DNA of 37,897 nucleotides, taken from positions 1 through 37,897 of the forward strand of contig JAKPQU010000493.1 of assembly GCA_029555925.1 (NCBI GenBank), in the 5' to 3' direction. This DNA comes from Bacillota bacterium (GTDB taxonomy: Bacteria > Eremiobacterota > SpSt-956 > JAKJGF01). How positions within the stretch are numbered: position 1 is the stretch's first letter; each line of letters opens with the position of its first letter. Below the pieces are notes generated by a model. That model saw nothing but the letters and a program-made list of their open reading frames with translations, did no database searches and had not been told where the DNA came from. Shown in pieces: positions 15,258-25,909 of the stretch. Position numbers and translations under genes: made by a program.

Positions 15258-16514
15258 ATGCCGTACGAAATACTGATTGCCATAAGACACTTACGTTCCG
15301 GAGGTCTCCAGACTATCCTTATAATAGGAGGGGCCACTATAGGTGTTGCCATGTTTGTTGTAATTTCTGCCTTACTGAACGGTTCAAAGGCAGAAATCAT
15401 AAAAAAAGTAACAGGCACAAGTGCCCATATAATCGTAAAAGAAAAAGACAGGGAACCGAAAACTCTGGAAGAAATAGATTTAAGCAATTTAAAACCGGGA
15501 ACTCTCCTCGTTACGGACCAGGAAAAAGTTTCTCTGAGGAAAGCAAAAGTATCGTCATGGCCGCTTTTGAAAGAACAGTTATTCAAAATAGATGAAAATG
15601 TGGAAGCCCTATCTCCGAATGCAAGCGGCCAGTGTTTTATATCAAGAGGAGAAAAGACTATGAGTGTTATCGTAGACGGAGTAATACCTGAAATGGCAGA
15701 TAAAGTAATTAATGTATCAGATAAAGTAAAGGAAGGGTCTTTTCTGTCTATGAATAACGATCAAATAGTTATAGGCAAAAAACTGGCAAAAGATCTGGGA
15801 GTAAAATTAAAAGACAGGGTGCGACTCCTGTCAGCAGAAGGCGTTACAAGAACCTGTATGGTAAGCGGCATATATTCACTGGGCGTGGGAAACCTGGACG
15901 GAGGTTTCGCTTTTACTACCCTTGACAATGCCCAGCAGCTCTTTAAACTGGATAATGACATTATATCACTTGAAATACACCTGAAAGATATTTATTCTGC
16001 CGATAAAGTGGCAGATAAGATTAAAGCACAGACAGAATATGAAGCAGAAAGCTGGATGACTACGAACATCGGCCTCATGCAGGCAATAAAAGCACAGGAC
16101 AATACCGGGTACTTAATTAAATATTTCTCCATGGTCATAGTTGCACTGGCAATAGCCAGTGTGCTTGTCGTATCTGTCATTGAAAAATCAAAAGATATAG
16201 GCATACTTAAAGCAATGGGAGCCACCAATAAAAGTATAGTCAGGATCTTTCTCATTGAAGGACTTATTGTAGGTCTCATAGGTGCAATAGTGGGAACATC
16301 TATAGGGCTCTGTATGGCCTACGGCCTGAAACAGTGCTCCACGGAAATAGAATTTGAAGGATCCACCTACAGTTCTTATCCTATGGAATTCAGTTTTTAC
16401 GATATAATTACCGCCATGGTTACTTCTATTATGACAGGTTTACTGGGAGCCATATTCCCTGCAAGAAGAGCCTCTAAGATGGATGTTGTAGTTTGCCTGA
16501 AACTTATAGGATAA
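15258..16514 (+). CDS. MacB/FtsX-type ABC transporter permease
   Basis: A 418-residue permease with the MacB layout: first span at about residues 17-38, a large extracytoplasmic domain (about 40-290) and three C-terminal spans of the FtsX core (IVALAIASVLVVSVIEKSKDIGIL onwards), ending in ARRASKMDVV as in the family. No ATPase domain is fused to it; the ATPase is encoded at 17435. I moved the start to ATG 15258 (MPYEILIAIRHL) because an upstream start at 15207 only adds 17 residues translated from the heptamer array (CHASRVTRHA). No ribosome-binding site is visible, since the array abuts the ATG. Confidence 0.87.
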   Translation: MPYEILIAIRHLRSGGLQTILIIGGATIGVAMFVVISALLNGSKAEIIKKVTGTSAHIIVKEKDREPKTLEEIDLSNLKPGTLLVTDQEKVSLRKAKVSSWPLLKEQLFKIDENVEALSPNASGQCFISRGEKTMSVIVDGVIPEMADKVINVSDKVKEGSFLSMNNDQIVIGKKLAKDLGVKLKDRVRLLSAEGVTRTCMVSGIYSLGVGNLDGGFAFTTLDNAQQLFKLDNDIISLEIHLKDIYSADKVADKIKAQTEYEAESWMTTNIGLMQAIKAQDNTGYLIKYFSMVIVALAIASVLVVSVIEKSKDIGILKAMGATNKSIVRIFLIEGLIVGLIGAIVGTSIGLCMAYGLKQCSTEIEFEGSTYSSYPMEFSFYDIITAMVTSIMTGLLGAIFPARRASKMDVVVCLKLIG

Positions 16515-16543
16515 AATTATGTGAAAAAATAGGAAATACCTTC

Positions 16544-17086
16544 TTACCTGATCAACATATGACTGTGACCTAACTGGCCAAAGTCGACGTCTAAATCTTT
16601 ATTTTCCAGGTCTACCGTTATTTTTTTTACAAAAATTAACAGTTCTTCGCAGGTATATTTTTTATAATCCTCCTGGTACCATAAAGGTTTATTTTTCAAT
16701 AACTTCTCTTCAAATTCAATTAAATTATTTAAATATACCTTGATATTTCTGGTATATATTTCAAAAAGTTTTTCGAAATCAGGCCGGTTTTTGTCTAATT
16801 CATATCTCTTTTTATATAAATTATTTATACCGGTTAACCATGTACTGTCAGGTAAAAATTGACATGGCTCATCGTATGTAAGACACATTTTTTCTTTTAA
16901 TATAACTTCAATATTTCTTTCCAGTTTACCGGCGTCAATTGATGAAGAATTACAACATTGATTCCTGTTATGGGTGGTACATTTATAATATCTGGTTCCA
17001 CCGGAACATTCCAGTGTTAAACTACGTCTGCATTTAGAACAAATAGCAAGTTCTTTAAGAGGATATTTATCTTTTTTCGCAGTCAT
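16544..17086 (-). pseudogene. C-terminal remnant of a large serine recombinase
   Basis: A 180-residue product matching only the zinc beta-ribbon and C-terminal coiled-coil part of large serine recombinases: C16-x2-C19, C36 (RYYKC) and C44/C45, then an Ile/Leu/Lys-rich helical region. The N-terminal catalytic resolvase domain with its serine is missing. It lies on the opposite strand between the permease and ATPase genes of an ABC exporter, which suggests an insertion that later decayed. A fine ribosome-binding site (GGGGGG, 5-6 nt before the ATG) means the fragment could still be translated as a stand-alone zinc-ribbon protein. Confidence 0.65.
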
Positions 17087-17434
17087 AATATCCCCCCTTT
17101 ACAGGGCAAATTATTAAGGTCTTTCCTGAATTTTATTAAATTTTATTAAATTTTATTTCATATTTTTTTTACGCAAAACATTACATGAGTATTTTATCAT
17201 AAAAAATGATTTCAGTCAATATACATAAGAATTCGCTTATTACAAAATTTCATTTTTCATGACAGTTATACGTGCTTTATAAAGGAATTTATTTTTTAAT
17301 AATTTTATAAAAATTTTTCCTGTATATTTATTTTATAGAAGTTAAAATTGCAGTCACTATGATGATTATGATATAATATTTTCCGGCGAGGTATATATGA
17401 TAATATGACAGGTAATGGATAAATAATAAAAACT
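17087..17434. other. AT-rich gap between recombinase remnant and ATPase gene
   Basis: No gene is supported. It contains three tandem 10-bp TTTTATTAAA units (17129-17158), long AT-rich runs and the promoter described next. It may be scar DNA from the recombinase insertion. Confidence 0.5.
17369..17408 (+). promoter_or_regulatory. Extended -10 promoter and mini-ORF before the ATPase
   Basis: TGATATAAT at 17369-17377 is an extended -10 box, with a weak TTGCAG 18 nt upstream of TATAAT. Downstream, GAGG (17388-17391) precedes ATG-ATA-ATA-TGA (17397-17408), a three-codon ORF with good spacing. The ATPase gene may thus have its own promoter now that it is cut off from the permease gene. Confidence 0.45.
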
Positions 17435-18151
17435 ATGAGTACATATGTAATAGAAACAATAAAACTCACAAAAACCTATCCGGGGATTGTTCCTGTAACA
17501 GTGCTCAGAGGAATTGATCTCACGGTAAAAGCAGGGGAACTTGCTGCCATAGTAGGAGCCTCGGGGTCAGGGAAAAGTACTTTATTGAATATGCTGGGAG
17601 CACTGGACAGACCTACTGAAGGAAAAATTTTTATAGACGGCACAGATATAGGCACCTTAAATAATGATGACGTGGCACACCTGAGGAATAAAACAATAGG
17701 TTTCGTATTTCAATTTCATTATCTTCTGTCAGAATTTTCTGCCCTTGAGAATGCCCTTTTCCCTTCCATGATAAGCAGGGGGAAGATTATAAAAGAAGAC
17801 AGAGAAAGAATGGCACAGATTCTCACAGACATGGGTCTGGGAAAAAGGCTCAACAACAGACCTGCAGAACTGTCGGGAGGAGAGCAGCAGAGAATAGCCA
17901 TAGCTAGAGCCCTTTCCAATTCTCCCAGGATTGTTCTTGCAGACGAACCTACGGGAAATCTGGATACTCAAAATACACAGATGATTTTTAACATTCTCCG
18001 TGATTTAAACCTGAAATATAATATAACCTTCCTTCTCGTAACCCATGATCAAAACCTGGCAAAACAGATGAATAGAATCATTACCATAAAAGACGGAGAA
18101 ATACTTCACGACAGGGATTTAACTCATACAGGTCAGATTATTGAAGATTAA
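17435..18151 (+). CDS. LolD/MacB-type ABC transporter ATPase
   Basis: A 238-residue nucleotide-binding subunit with all motifs: Walker [10 protein letters not shown] (residues 41-49), Q-loop (VFQFHYLL), signature [15 protein letters not shown], Walker [12 protein letters not shown] and switch His in LVTHD. It belongs to the LolD/FtsE/MacB group and most likely powers the permease at 15258 and adaptor at 13577. About 920 bp and an opposed recombinase remnant separate it from the permease gene. The ribosome-binding site is weak (AGGTAATGG is distant). Confidence 0.9.
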   Translation: MSTYVIETIKLTKTYPGIVPVTVLRGIDLTVKAGELAAIVGASGSGKSTLLNMLGALDRPTEGKIFIDGTDIGTLNNDDVAHLRNKTIGFVFQFHYLLSEFSALENALFPSMISRGKIIKEDRERMAQILTDMGLGKRLNNRPAELSGGEQQRIAIARALSNSPRIVLADEPTGNLDTQNTQMIFNILRDLNLKYNITFLLVTHDQNLAKQMNRIITIKDGEILHDRDLTHTGQIIED

Positions 18152-18191
18152 AATTTTAAATAATATACCATCCTTGAAGAAATACTTCTAT

Positions 18192-20240
<2,049 letters not shown>

Positions 20241-20252
20241 TTACTCCTTTTT

Positions 20253-20280
20253 TCAGTTACCAGTGATCAGTGATCAGTAA
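20253..20280 (+). repeat. GTGATCA heptamer array before ligA
   Basis: GTTACCA, GTGATCA, GTGATCA and GTAA units on the plus strand, antisense to ligA and lying just before its ribosome-binding site. It faces the array at 20377-20420. Confidence 0.85.
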
Positions 20281-20318
20281 TTTATATATTTAGGAATGAA
20301 AATTTATTAATTGTCTCT

Positions 20319-20346
20319 TTCCTCCCGTCACGCGTGACGGGAGGAA
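20319..20346. repeat. 28-bp palindrome made of opposed heptamers
   Basis: CCTCCCGTCACG at 20321-20332 is followed at once by its exact complement CGTGACGGGAGG; one more pair of A/T bases on each side completes 26-28 bp. At the centre, one antisense and one sense GTGACG unit meet head to head. It is followed by motif C (CTTTATTACATG). Confidence 0.8.
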
Positions 20347-20376
20347 GAGCTTTATTACATGCTTATACTCAGGTCA

Positions 20377-20420
20377 ATAACTGGTAACTGCTCACTGGTC
20401 ACTGATAACTGCTCACTGCT
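20377..20420 (-). repeat. GTGAGCA/GTTATCA heptamer array after pcrA
   Basis: AACTGGTAACTGCTCACTGG and following units on plus, that is GTGAGCA, GTTATCA, GTGACCA and GTTACCA in the pcrA sense, directly after the pcrA stop. With 20253-20280 it can form the stem of a large intercistronic hairpin. Confidence 0.85.
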
Positions 20421-22621
20421 TATTTACTCACCAGACTCTTTGCATCAACCTTCTTCATACCTGCTGCCTGGAAGGAAACCAGAAGTATCTGATCAGGGCC
20501 GGGCGGGCCTATTATATTCATAATATTTCCTTTCCCGAATTCTTTATGTTTTACCATATCACCTTTTCTGTAAAAGGTTAATTTGGAAGAAGCTTTCTGA
20601 TTTTTTGTCAGCACTTCTGGCTTTACGGTTTTCACTTCAGAGAAATCTCTTCTGGAAGGTTTTGACACAAAAAGATCTTTATCTTCTACTGTTCTTTCTA
20701 CATAACCTGCTATATCATTTAAAAATCTGGAAGGTTCATTGTATTCTGCACCTGTGCCGTAGACTGTTCTGCGCCAGGCATAGGAAAGATAAAGATCTTC
20801 CATTGCCCTTGTAAGAGCCACATAGGCAAGACGTCTTTCTTCTTCTATATCTTTCTCAGAACCTGTATTTATCGATCTTCCATGAGGGAAAATACCTTCT
20901 TCAAGTCCTGTAACAAATACTACCGGATATTCAAGCCCTTTGGCGCTGTGGACCGTCATAAGGGTTATACTCTCTTTTGCATCTTCTATCATATCCACAT
21001 CAGAAGCAAGAGAGGTCGTGGCAAGAAATTCATCAATGCCCGAGCCGGGATAATTATATTCAAATTCCTGGGCAACCTTCAGGAGTTCTTCAAGATTTTC
21101 TATTCTTGTTATTGCTTCCACACTGTTCTGTTCCTGTAAACTCTTTATATAACCAGATCGTTTCATAACCTCTTCTACGAGCCTGGAAATACTCTCTTCT
21201 TCCATTATTTTATGAAGTTCTGTCATAAAGTCCATAAAGCCGGTTATTGCATTCAGGGCTTTAGGAGGAATTTTTATCTCTTTTAAAAGCTCTCTGTCTT
21301 TTAAAATTTCAAAGAGATTTATCTCTTTTTCCACTGCAAACTCCTCAATTTTATCCAGACTTTTATCACCGATACCTCTCGGAGGGACATTTATTATTCT
21401 CTTTAAAGATATGGAGTCAGAAGGATTCCACAGAACTCTTACATAGGCAAGTATATCTTTTATTTCCTTTCTGTCATAGAATTTAAGTCCTCCTACAATC
21501 TGATAAGGAAGACCTTCTGCCATAAGGGCTTCTTCTAAAACTCTGGACTGTGCATTTGTTCTGTACAGGATGACAAAATCGGAGAATTTTCTGTGTTCTT
21601 TCGTAGATAATTCTTTTATCTTATCTATTACAAAAAGAGCTTCGTCTCTCTCATCTACGGCTTCCTGACAGAAAGGTTTTTTACCTTCGTCTTTTCTGGT
21701 CCATAATTCCTTGTCCCTTCTTCTCTGATTTTTTTTCACAAGCTCATTGGCCGCATCGAGAATACTCTGGGTGGAACGATAATTTTGCTGGAGTTTTATA
21801 ACTTTTGCTTCATGAAAATCTTTCTCGAAATTAAGTATTATATCCATATTTGCCCCTCTGAAAGCATAAATGCTCTGATCTTCGTCTCCAACTACAAAAA
21901 GATTTCTCCTTTTAGCTGCAAGGTTTTTAACGAGGCGATACTGGGCATTGTTTATATCCTGATATTCATCTATAAGGATATAGTGAAACAGTCTCTGATA
22001 TTTCTCCAGAACGTCCGGGTGCTTTTCAAAAAGCGTTACCACAAAAAATATAAGATCGTCAAAATCAAGGGCATTGTTCTGTTTCAGTTTTTTCTGATAC
22101 ACGGCGTAAATCTCGGAAACTCTGTCTGAATACTGGGGACAGTAATAATTTACATAATTTTCAGGTGTAACAAGATCATTTTTTGCTTTGCTTATTTTAC
22201 TCATAACAACCTGATAGGGCAAAACTTTTTCATTTATATTCATTTCCTTCATAGTTTCCCTTATCAAGGTTTTCTGTTCTGACGTATCAAAAATAACAAA
22301 ATTAGATGTAAGCTTAAGCTTTTCTATTTCCCGTCTGAGTATTCTCACACAGGATGAGTGAAAAGTGCTTATCCAGAGAGCAGGGTTATCAAATCCCAGA
22401 AGGGAAACAATTCTTTCCCTCATCTCCTTTGCTGCTTTATTTGTAAATGTAACGGCAAGAATATTATAAGGTTCAACCTTTTTTTCTTTAATCAAATAGG
22501 CAACCCTGTGACTCAACACCCTGGTTTTTCCGCTCCCTGCTCCTGCTATGACAAGAACAGGGCCGTCTAAATGTAAAACGGCTTCCTTTTGCTGGGGATT
22601 TAAGTTTTCTAATAAATTCAT
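20420..22621 (-). CDS. pcrA: UvrD/PcrA-family DNA helicase
   Basis: A 733-residue superfamily 1A 3'-5' helicase for repair and replication. Q motif (LNPQQKEAVLHLDGPVLVIAG), Walker A GAGSGKT (27-33), motif II/III (DEYQDINNAQY, GDEDQSIYAFRGA), motif IV-VI (TVHSAKGLEYPVVFVTGLEEG, YVALTRA) and the C-terminal Tudor-like segment (GDMVKHKEFGKGNI), which in PcrA contacts RNA polymerase. AAGGAG upstream supports the ATG. The length is usual for PcrA. It is co-oriented with ligA downstream. Confidence 0.95.
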   Translation of the reverse strand: MNLLENLNPQQKEAVLHLDGPVLVIAGAGSGKTRVLSHRVAYLIKEKKVEPYNILAVTFTNKAAKEMRERIVSLLGFDNPALWISTFHSSCVRILRREIEKLKLTSNFVIFDTSEQKTLIRETMKEMNINEKVLPYQVVMSKISKAKNDLVTPENYVNYYCPQYSDRVSEIYAVYQKKLKQNNALDFDDLIFFVVTLFEKHPDVLEKYQRLFHYILIDEYQDINNAQYRLVKNLAAKRRNLFVVGDEDQSIYAFRGANMDIILNFEKDFHEAKVIKLQQNYRSTQSILDAANELVKKNQRRRDKELWTRKDEGKKPFCQEAVDERDEALFVIDKIKELSTKEHRKFSDFVILYRTNAQSRVLEEALMAEGLPYQIVGGLKFYDRKEIKDILAYVRVLWNPSDSISLKRIINVPPRGIGDKSLDKIEEFAVEKEINLFEILKDRELLKEIKIPPKALNAITGFMDFMTELHKIMEEESISRLVEEVMKRSGYIKSLQEQNSVEAITRIENLEELLKVAQEFEYNYPGSGIDEFLATTSLASDVDMIEDAKESITLMTVHSAKGLEYPVVFVTGLEEGIFPHGRSINTGSEKDIEEERRLAYVALTRAMEDLYLSYAWRRTVYGTGAEYNEPSRFLNDIAGYVERTVEDKDLFVSKPSRRDFSEVKTVKPEVLTKNQKASSKLTFYRKGDMVKHKEFGKGNIMNIIGPPGPDQILLVSFQAAGMKKVDAKSLVSK

Positions 22622-22640
22622 AAAATATACTCCTTAATTA

Positions 22641-22714
22641 CAGTGATCAGTGACCAGTGACCAGTGTTAAATATTTCGATTATCGTGACGCGTAACGCGT
22701 GACGCGTAACGCGA
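22641..22714 (+). repeat. Two heptamer arrays before pcrA, GTGACCA then GTRACGC
   Basis: GTGATCA/GTGACCA units at 22641-22667 and GTGACGC/GTAACGC units at 22684-22714, both antisense to pcrA. Two types of the same family stand side by side with the same orientation in one gap. Confidence 0.86.
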
Positions 22715-22769
22715 GCATTATGCCTGACACCAATAAATTGCAATCATTGCCTGTCTGAATATCAACAGA

Positions 22770-22806
22770 AAGTGAGTAGAAGATTGTTACTACTCAATGC
22801 TCACTT
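22770..22806. repeat. Degenerate inverted GTGAGTA pair after the GT9 gene
   Basis: AAGTGAGTA at 22770-22778 faces TACTCAATGCTCACTT at 22791-22806. The stem is imperfect and may act as a weak transcription end for the glycosyltransferase gene. Confidence 0.45.
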
Positions 22807-22814
22807 ATAAACCA

Positions 22815-23852
22815 TCACAACAATTCTTCCAGAGCAGTAATAATTTCGCCGGACGTTTCTTTAAAATCCTTTATTACAAGCTGTCTGCATGGTACGTTCC
22901 AGGGAGTCCATTCCTGGCGGCACAGTTCATAAATATTTTTCGGATAAAGTACTACTGAAGGTACCTTCCAGGAAGCGGCAAGATGAACGGCGCCACTGTC
23001 AATCGAAATCACTGCAGACATATATTTCATATATGACATCCACGTCTGAAGAGGTATGTTTCCTTTTACTGTTATCCCTTCGCCTTTACTGAATATTTCC
23101 TGTAAAAAATTACCTTCTTTTTCTTCTTCTTTACCGAAGGTAATAAACAATAGATAGGCAGGAAATTTTTCTCTCAGTATCCGGGCAAGTACAGTGAAAT
23201 TATCTGCATTCCATCCGGCATGTTTATATCTGCAGCATAAAGGTAACGTTATTATGCCTTTCTGGCCTTTAAAAGAAACAGATTTTAAATATTCCCTTCC
23301 CTCTGCCAGAAGAGGATCGGGAACCGGTATTGAAATATCCCTGTTAAACTCCTTTATACCGAGTATTGCCAGTAATCTGAAGCCCTTCTCTACTTCATGA
23401 ATAATTTCTTCATTCTTGCTCAATCTTTCTTCCTGATTGAGAAGAAACATGCCGGTAAGACAGAAAGAAGCAAAAAATCTTGTCAGAATCCTGCTTTTTA
23501 TAACTGTTCCGATTCTTACAGGAGAGCCTGTTTTAAAAGCTATTACATAGGCTTCCGTAACGGGAGAAAAAACAAGAACAATATCAAAATGCCTGTCTTT
23601 CAGATTTTTTATGATGTCTTTTTTTCCTTTATACCATACAATTATTTCGTCCACAAGTCCCGTATCTGCCAGAAGAGAAGCATTACAGGAGGAAAGCAGT
23701 GCCGTAATGTGAGCCCCATGGTAATGATCTTTAACGGTCTTTATTGCCGGCACAGTACATACAAGATCGCCTATTCTGTCGGTTCTGATTACAAGAATTT
23801 TTCTTATAGCTCTACCTGAAGTAATACCCTGATTTACCGGAGAACCTCTCAC
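22815..23852 (-). CDS. Glycosyltransferase family 9 (heptosyltransferase-like)
   Basis: A 345-residue GT-B enzyme of family GT9. The N-terminus has the characteristic ILVIRTDRIGDLVCTVPAIK, and the C-terminal half has the donor-site segment ISIDSGAVHLAASWKVPSVVLY. GT9 enzymes add heptose or related sugars to lipopolysaccharide core or other glycoconjugates. The start is GTG at 23852 with GGGAG 5-6 nt upstream; it begins 2 nt after the stop of the kinase gene, so the two are translationally coupled. The gene is not near other polysaccharide genes, and the real acceptor is unknown. Confidence 0.88.
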   Translation of the reverse strand: MRGSPVNQGITSGRAIRKILVIRTDRIGDLVCTVPAIKTVKDHYHGAHITALLSSCNASLLADTGLVDEIIVWYKGKKDIIKNLKDRHFDIVLVFSPVTEAYVIAFKTGSPVRIGTVIKSRILTRFFASFCLTGMFLLNQEERLSKNEEIIHEVEKGFRLLAILGIKEFNRDISIPVPDPLLAEGREYLKSVSFKGQKGIITLPLCCRYKHAGWNADNFTVLARILREKFPAYLLFITFGKEEEKEGNFLQEIFSKGEGITVKGNIPLQTWMSYMKYMSAVISIDSGAVHLAASWKVPSVVLYPKNIYELCRQEWTPWNVPCRQLVIKDFKETSGEIITALEELL

Positions 23853-23854
23853 TT

Positions 23855-25786
23855 TTAGCTCCCTCTGAGACTATCCATTATCTGCCTGTTTTCAGGATTA
23901 TGAGGATCAAGCCTTATAGCTTCTTTCAGCACATCTTTTGCTTTAGAAATGCTTCCCAGTTTACCATAACTTACGGCAAGTTCTCTATAGATAAGAGGAT
24001 CGTCAGGATGTAATGTCAGTGCCTTCTTAAATTCTGTTATGGAATCACTGTCTTTACCGAGATACCTGTAAACTATGCCTGATTGATAATAGGCCTTCCA
24101 GTGATTCGGATTCATAGTAAGAGCTTTCTTTAAATATTTTAATGAATCTTTATACTCTGTTATATCACAGCAGGCAATACCGAGACAGACATAAACTTCA
24201 GGGTTGCCGGGATCTATACTTACCGCTCTTTTGCATACCTCCATTCCCTTGTGATAATAGGCCATTTCACGGCAAGCATAAAAAAGATCAAAATAAGCCA
24301 GTATATTCATATGATTTAACTCTATTGCTTTCTCAAAATGTTCAATTGCCGACTTGCCATCTTTTCTACCGAGACAGGTTTTTCCGAGCCACCTGCGGGC
24401 CTCATCAGACGAAGGATTTAGCTGCATAATTTTAAGGAACGTTCTTTCTGCACCTGTGTAATCTTTCCTTTCCAGGTTTGCTCTACCTATATACATAATA
24501 AACTCGTGATTATTCGGCTCAAGTTCAAGAGCTCTATGGAAGAAATTAAGAGCCTGACCATAATCGGCCAGTTCAAAATATACACGGCCCATCATAAAAT
24601 TGGCTCTCGAATTTCTTGTATCAAGCTGTATGGCCTGTTGAAATTCCTGACCTGCTTTCGTAAAAATCCCTTCCTTGAAATATTTCATACCCTGCTCATA
24701 AAAAGTCCCGGACTTTGCACCGGGAGGAACAGAAGGAGCAGGTATCACAGAAGGATCTGTTCTCAAAACAGGCGATTCCTGTGGTTTTGCAGAACCTCCT
24801 TTCAGAATATAACGGCACTTGCAACAGTATTTTGCTGTTTTACGATTGGATGTTCCGCATCTATCACAGTATTTAACATCACTCTCACTGGATTGAGGAG
24901 CAGGTAAAACAGAAAATACAGGTGCTGTTGGCGGAGGAACAACCTGTATGACAGGAGCCTGTCCGGAAAGTCCCTGAATGGCAGCAAGCATCTCGGAAGC
25001 AGATTGATAACGTTCCATTTTGTCCTGTGCCATAGATTTTATAATAAACATTTCAACCTGGTAGGGAAGGTTCGGATTTTTCTTTACAAGGCTTCCCGGT
25101 AAAGGTGTATGAAATGGCACGGGAGGATAACCAGTGAGAAGATGATATAAAGTCGCACCGAGAGTATATATGTCCGAACGATGATCTGTCTGGGAAGAAC
25201 CTCTGTGTTCAGGTGAAGCATAGTTAATAGTTCCGAAAATAAACGTATCTTTTCTCTTCCCTATTTTATAGGTCCTGGCAATACCGAAATCTATAAGTTT
25301 TACAATACCTTCTCCTGTAACCATAATATTTGCAGGTTTCAAATCCCGAAATATTATAGGTGTAGGTTTATGATTATGAAGATAATCAAGTACCCTGCAT
25401 ACCTGGCCTGCCCATTCCAGAACCTGCTTTAACGGAAGGGTTTCATTCTTCTGAAGTGCTTTATTTAATTTTTCTTCAAGATTTTCTCCCGTAATAAATT
25501 CCATAACAAGATAATGACGATCCTGTTCCGCAAAGTAAGCTACAACCTGAGGAATGTTCGGATGAGAAAGAGTAGCAAGCATACGGGCCTCTTCCTGAAA
25601 CATTTTTAAATTATTATCTCTTTCATTCACATCAGTATCGAGATCTAACAGTTCTTTTAAAGCCCATATTTTACCGGTAGACATTTCCCTGACTTTAAAA
25701 ACAGCCCCCATGCCGCCTCTTTTAATCAGTTCTGTAATCTGATACTTTCCTTTTAAAACTGTCCCAAGTGGAGTAACATCAATCAT
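23855..25786 (-). CDS. Ser/Thr protein kinase with zinc ribbon and TPR domain
   Basis: A 643-residue cytoplasmic kinase. Residues 15-272 are a Hanks-type kinase domain: Gly-rich loop IKRGGMGAVF, K44, catalytic loop IFRDLKPANI (Asp148; the usual His of HRD is Phe146) and D166-F-G. A Pro/Gln-rich linker leads to a zinc ribbon (C307-x2-C310, C321 and C324), and about eight TPR repeats fill residues 360-640. No membrane span is visible, unlike many PknB-type kinases. GAGGTG 9 nt upstream supports the ATG. The TPRs likely recruit substrates. It is coupled to the downstream GT9 gene and follows the TPR-HEAT gene. Confidence 0.92.
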   Translation of the reverse strand: MIDVTPLGTVLKGKYQITELIKRGGMGAVFKVREMSTGKIWALKELLDLDTDVNERDNNLKMFQEEARMLATLSHPNIPQVVAYFAEQDRHYLVMEFITGENLEEKLNKALQKNETLPLKQVLEWAGQVCRVLDYLHNHKPTPIIFRDLKPANIMVTGEGIVKLIDFGIARTYKIGKRKDTFIFGTINYASPEHRGSSQTDHRSDIYTLGATLYHLLTGYPPVPFHTPLPGSLVKKNPNLPYQVEMFIIKSMAQDKMERYQSASEMLAAIQGLSGQAPVIQVVPPPTAPVFSVLPAPQSSESDVKYCDRCGTSNRKTAKYCCKCRYILKGGSAKPQESPVLRTDPSVIPAPSVPPGAKSGTFYEQGMKYFKEGIFTKAGQEFQQAIQLDTRNSRANFMMGRVYFELADYGQALNFFHRALELEPNNHEFIMYIGRANLERKDYTGAERTFLKIMQLNPSSDEARRWLGKTCLGRKDGKSAIEHFEKAIELNHMNILAYFDLFYACREMAYYHKGMEVCKRAVSIDPGNPEVYVCLGIACCDITEYKDSLKYLKKALTMNPNHWKAYYQSGIVYRYLGKDSDSITEFKKALTLHPDDPLIYRELAVSYGKLGSISKAKDVLKEAIRLDPHNPENRQIMDSLRGS

Positions 25787-25799
25787 TTAAACACACACC

Positions 25800-25909
25800 T
25801 CTTTTACAGTGAGCAGTTATCAGTTATATTACTGATTACTGTTCACCGATCACTGATTACTGTTCACAGGTCACTGATTACTATTCACCGGTCACTGATT
25901 ACGGTTCAC
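25800..25909. repeat. Long GTRANNN array between TPR-HEAT and kinase genes
   Basis: In the gene sense: GTGAACC, GTAATCA, GTGACCG, GTGAATA, GTAATCA, GTGACCT, GTGAACA, GTAATCA, GTGATCG, GTGAACA, GTAATCA, then antisense AACTGATAACTGCTCACTG before the kinase ribosome-binding site. GTAATCA recurs every second to third unit, so a 14-21 bp higher order is visible. The TGA stop of the TPR-HEAT gene (25906-25908) is the first unit's TGA. Confidence 0.9.

Noticed and set aside
22770..22806. Strong terminator after the GT9 gene
   Set aside because: The stem is imperfect and no clear T-run follows on the minus strand, so I list it only as a degenerate repeat.
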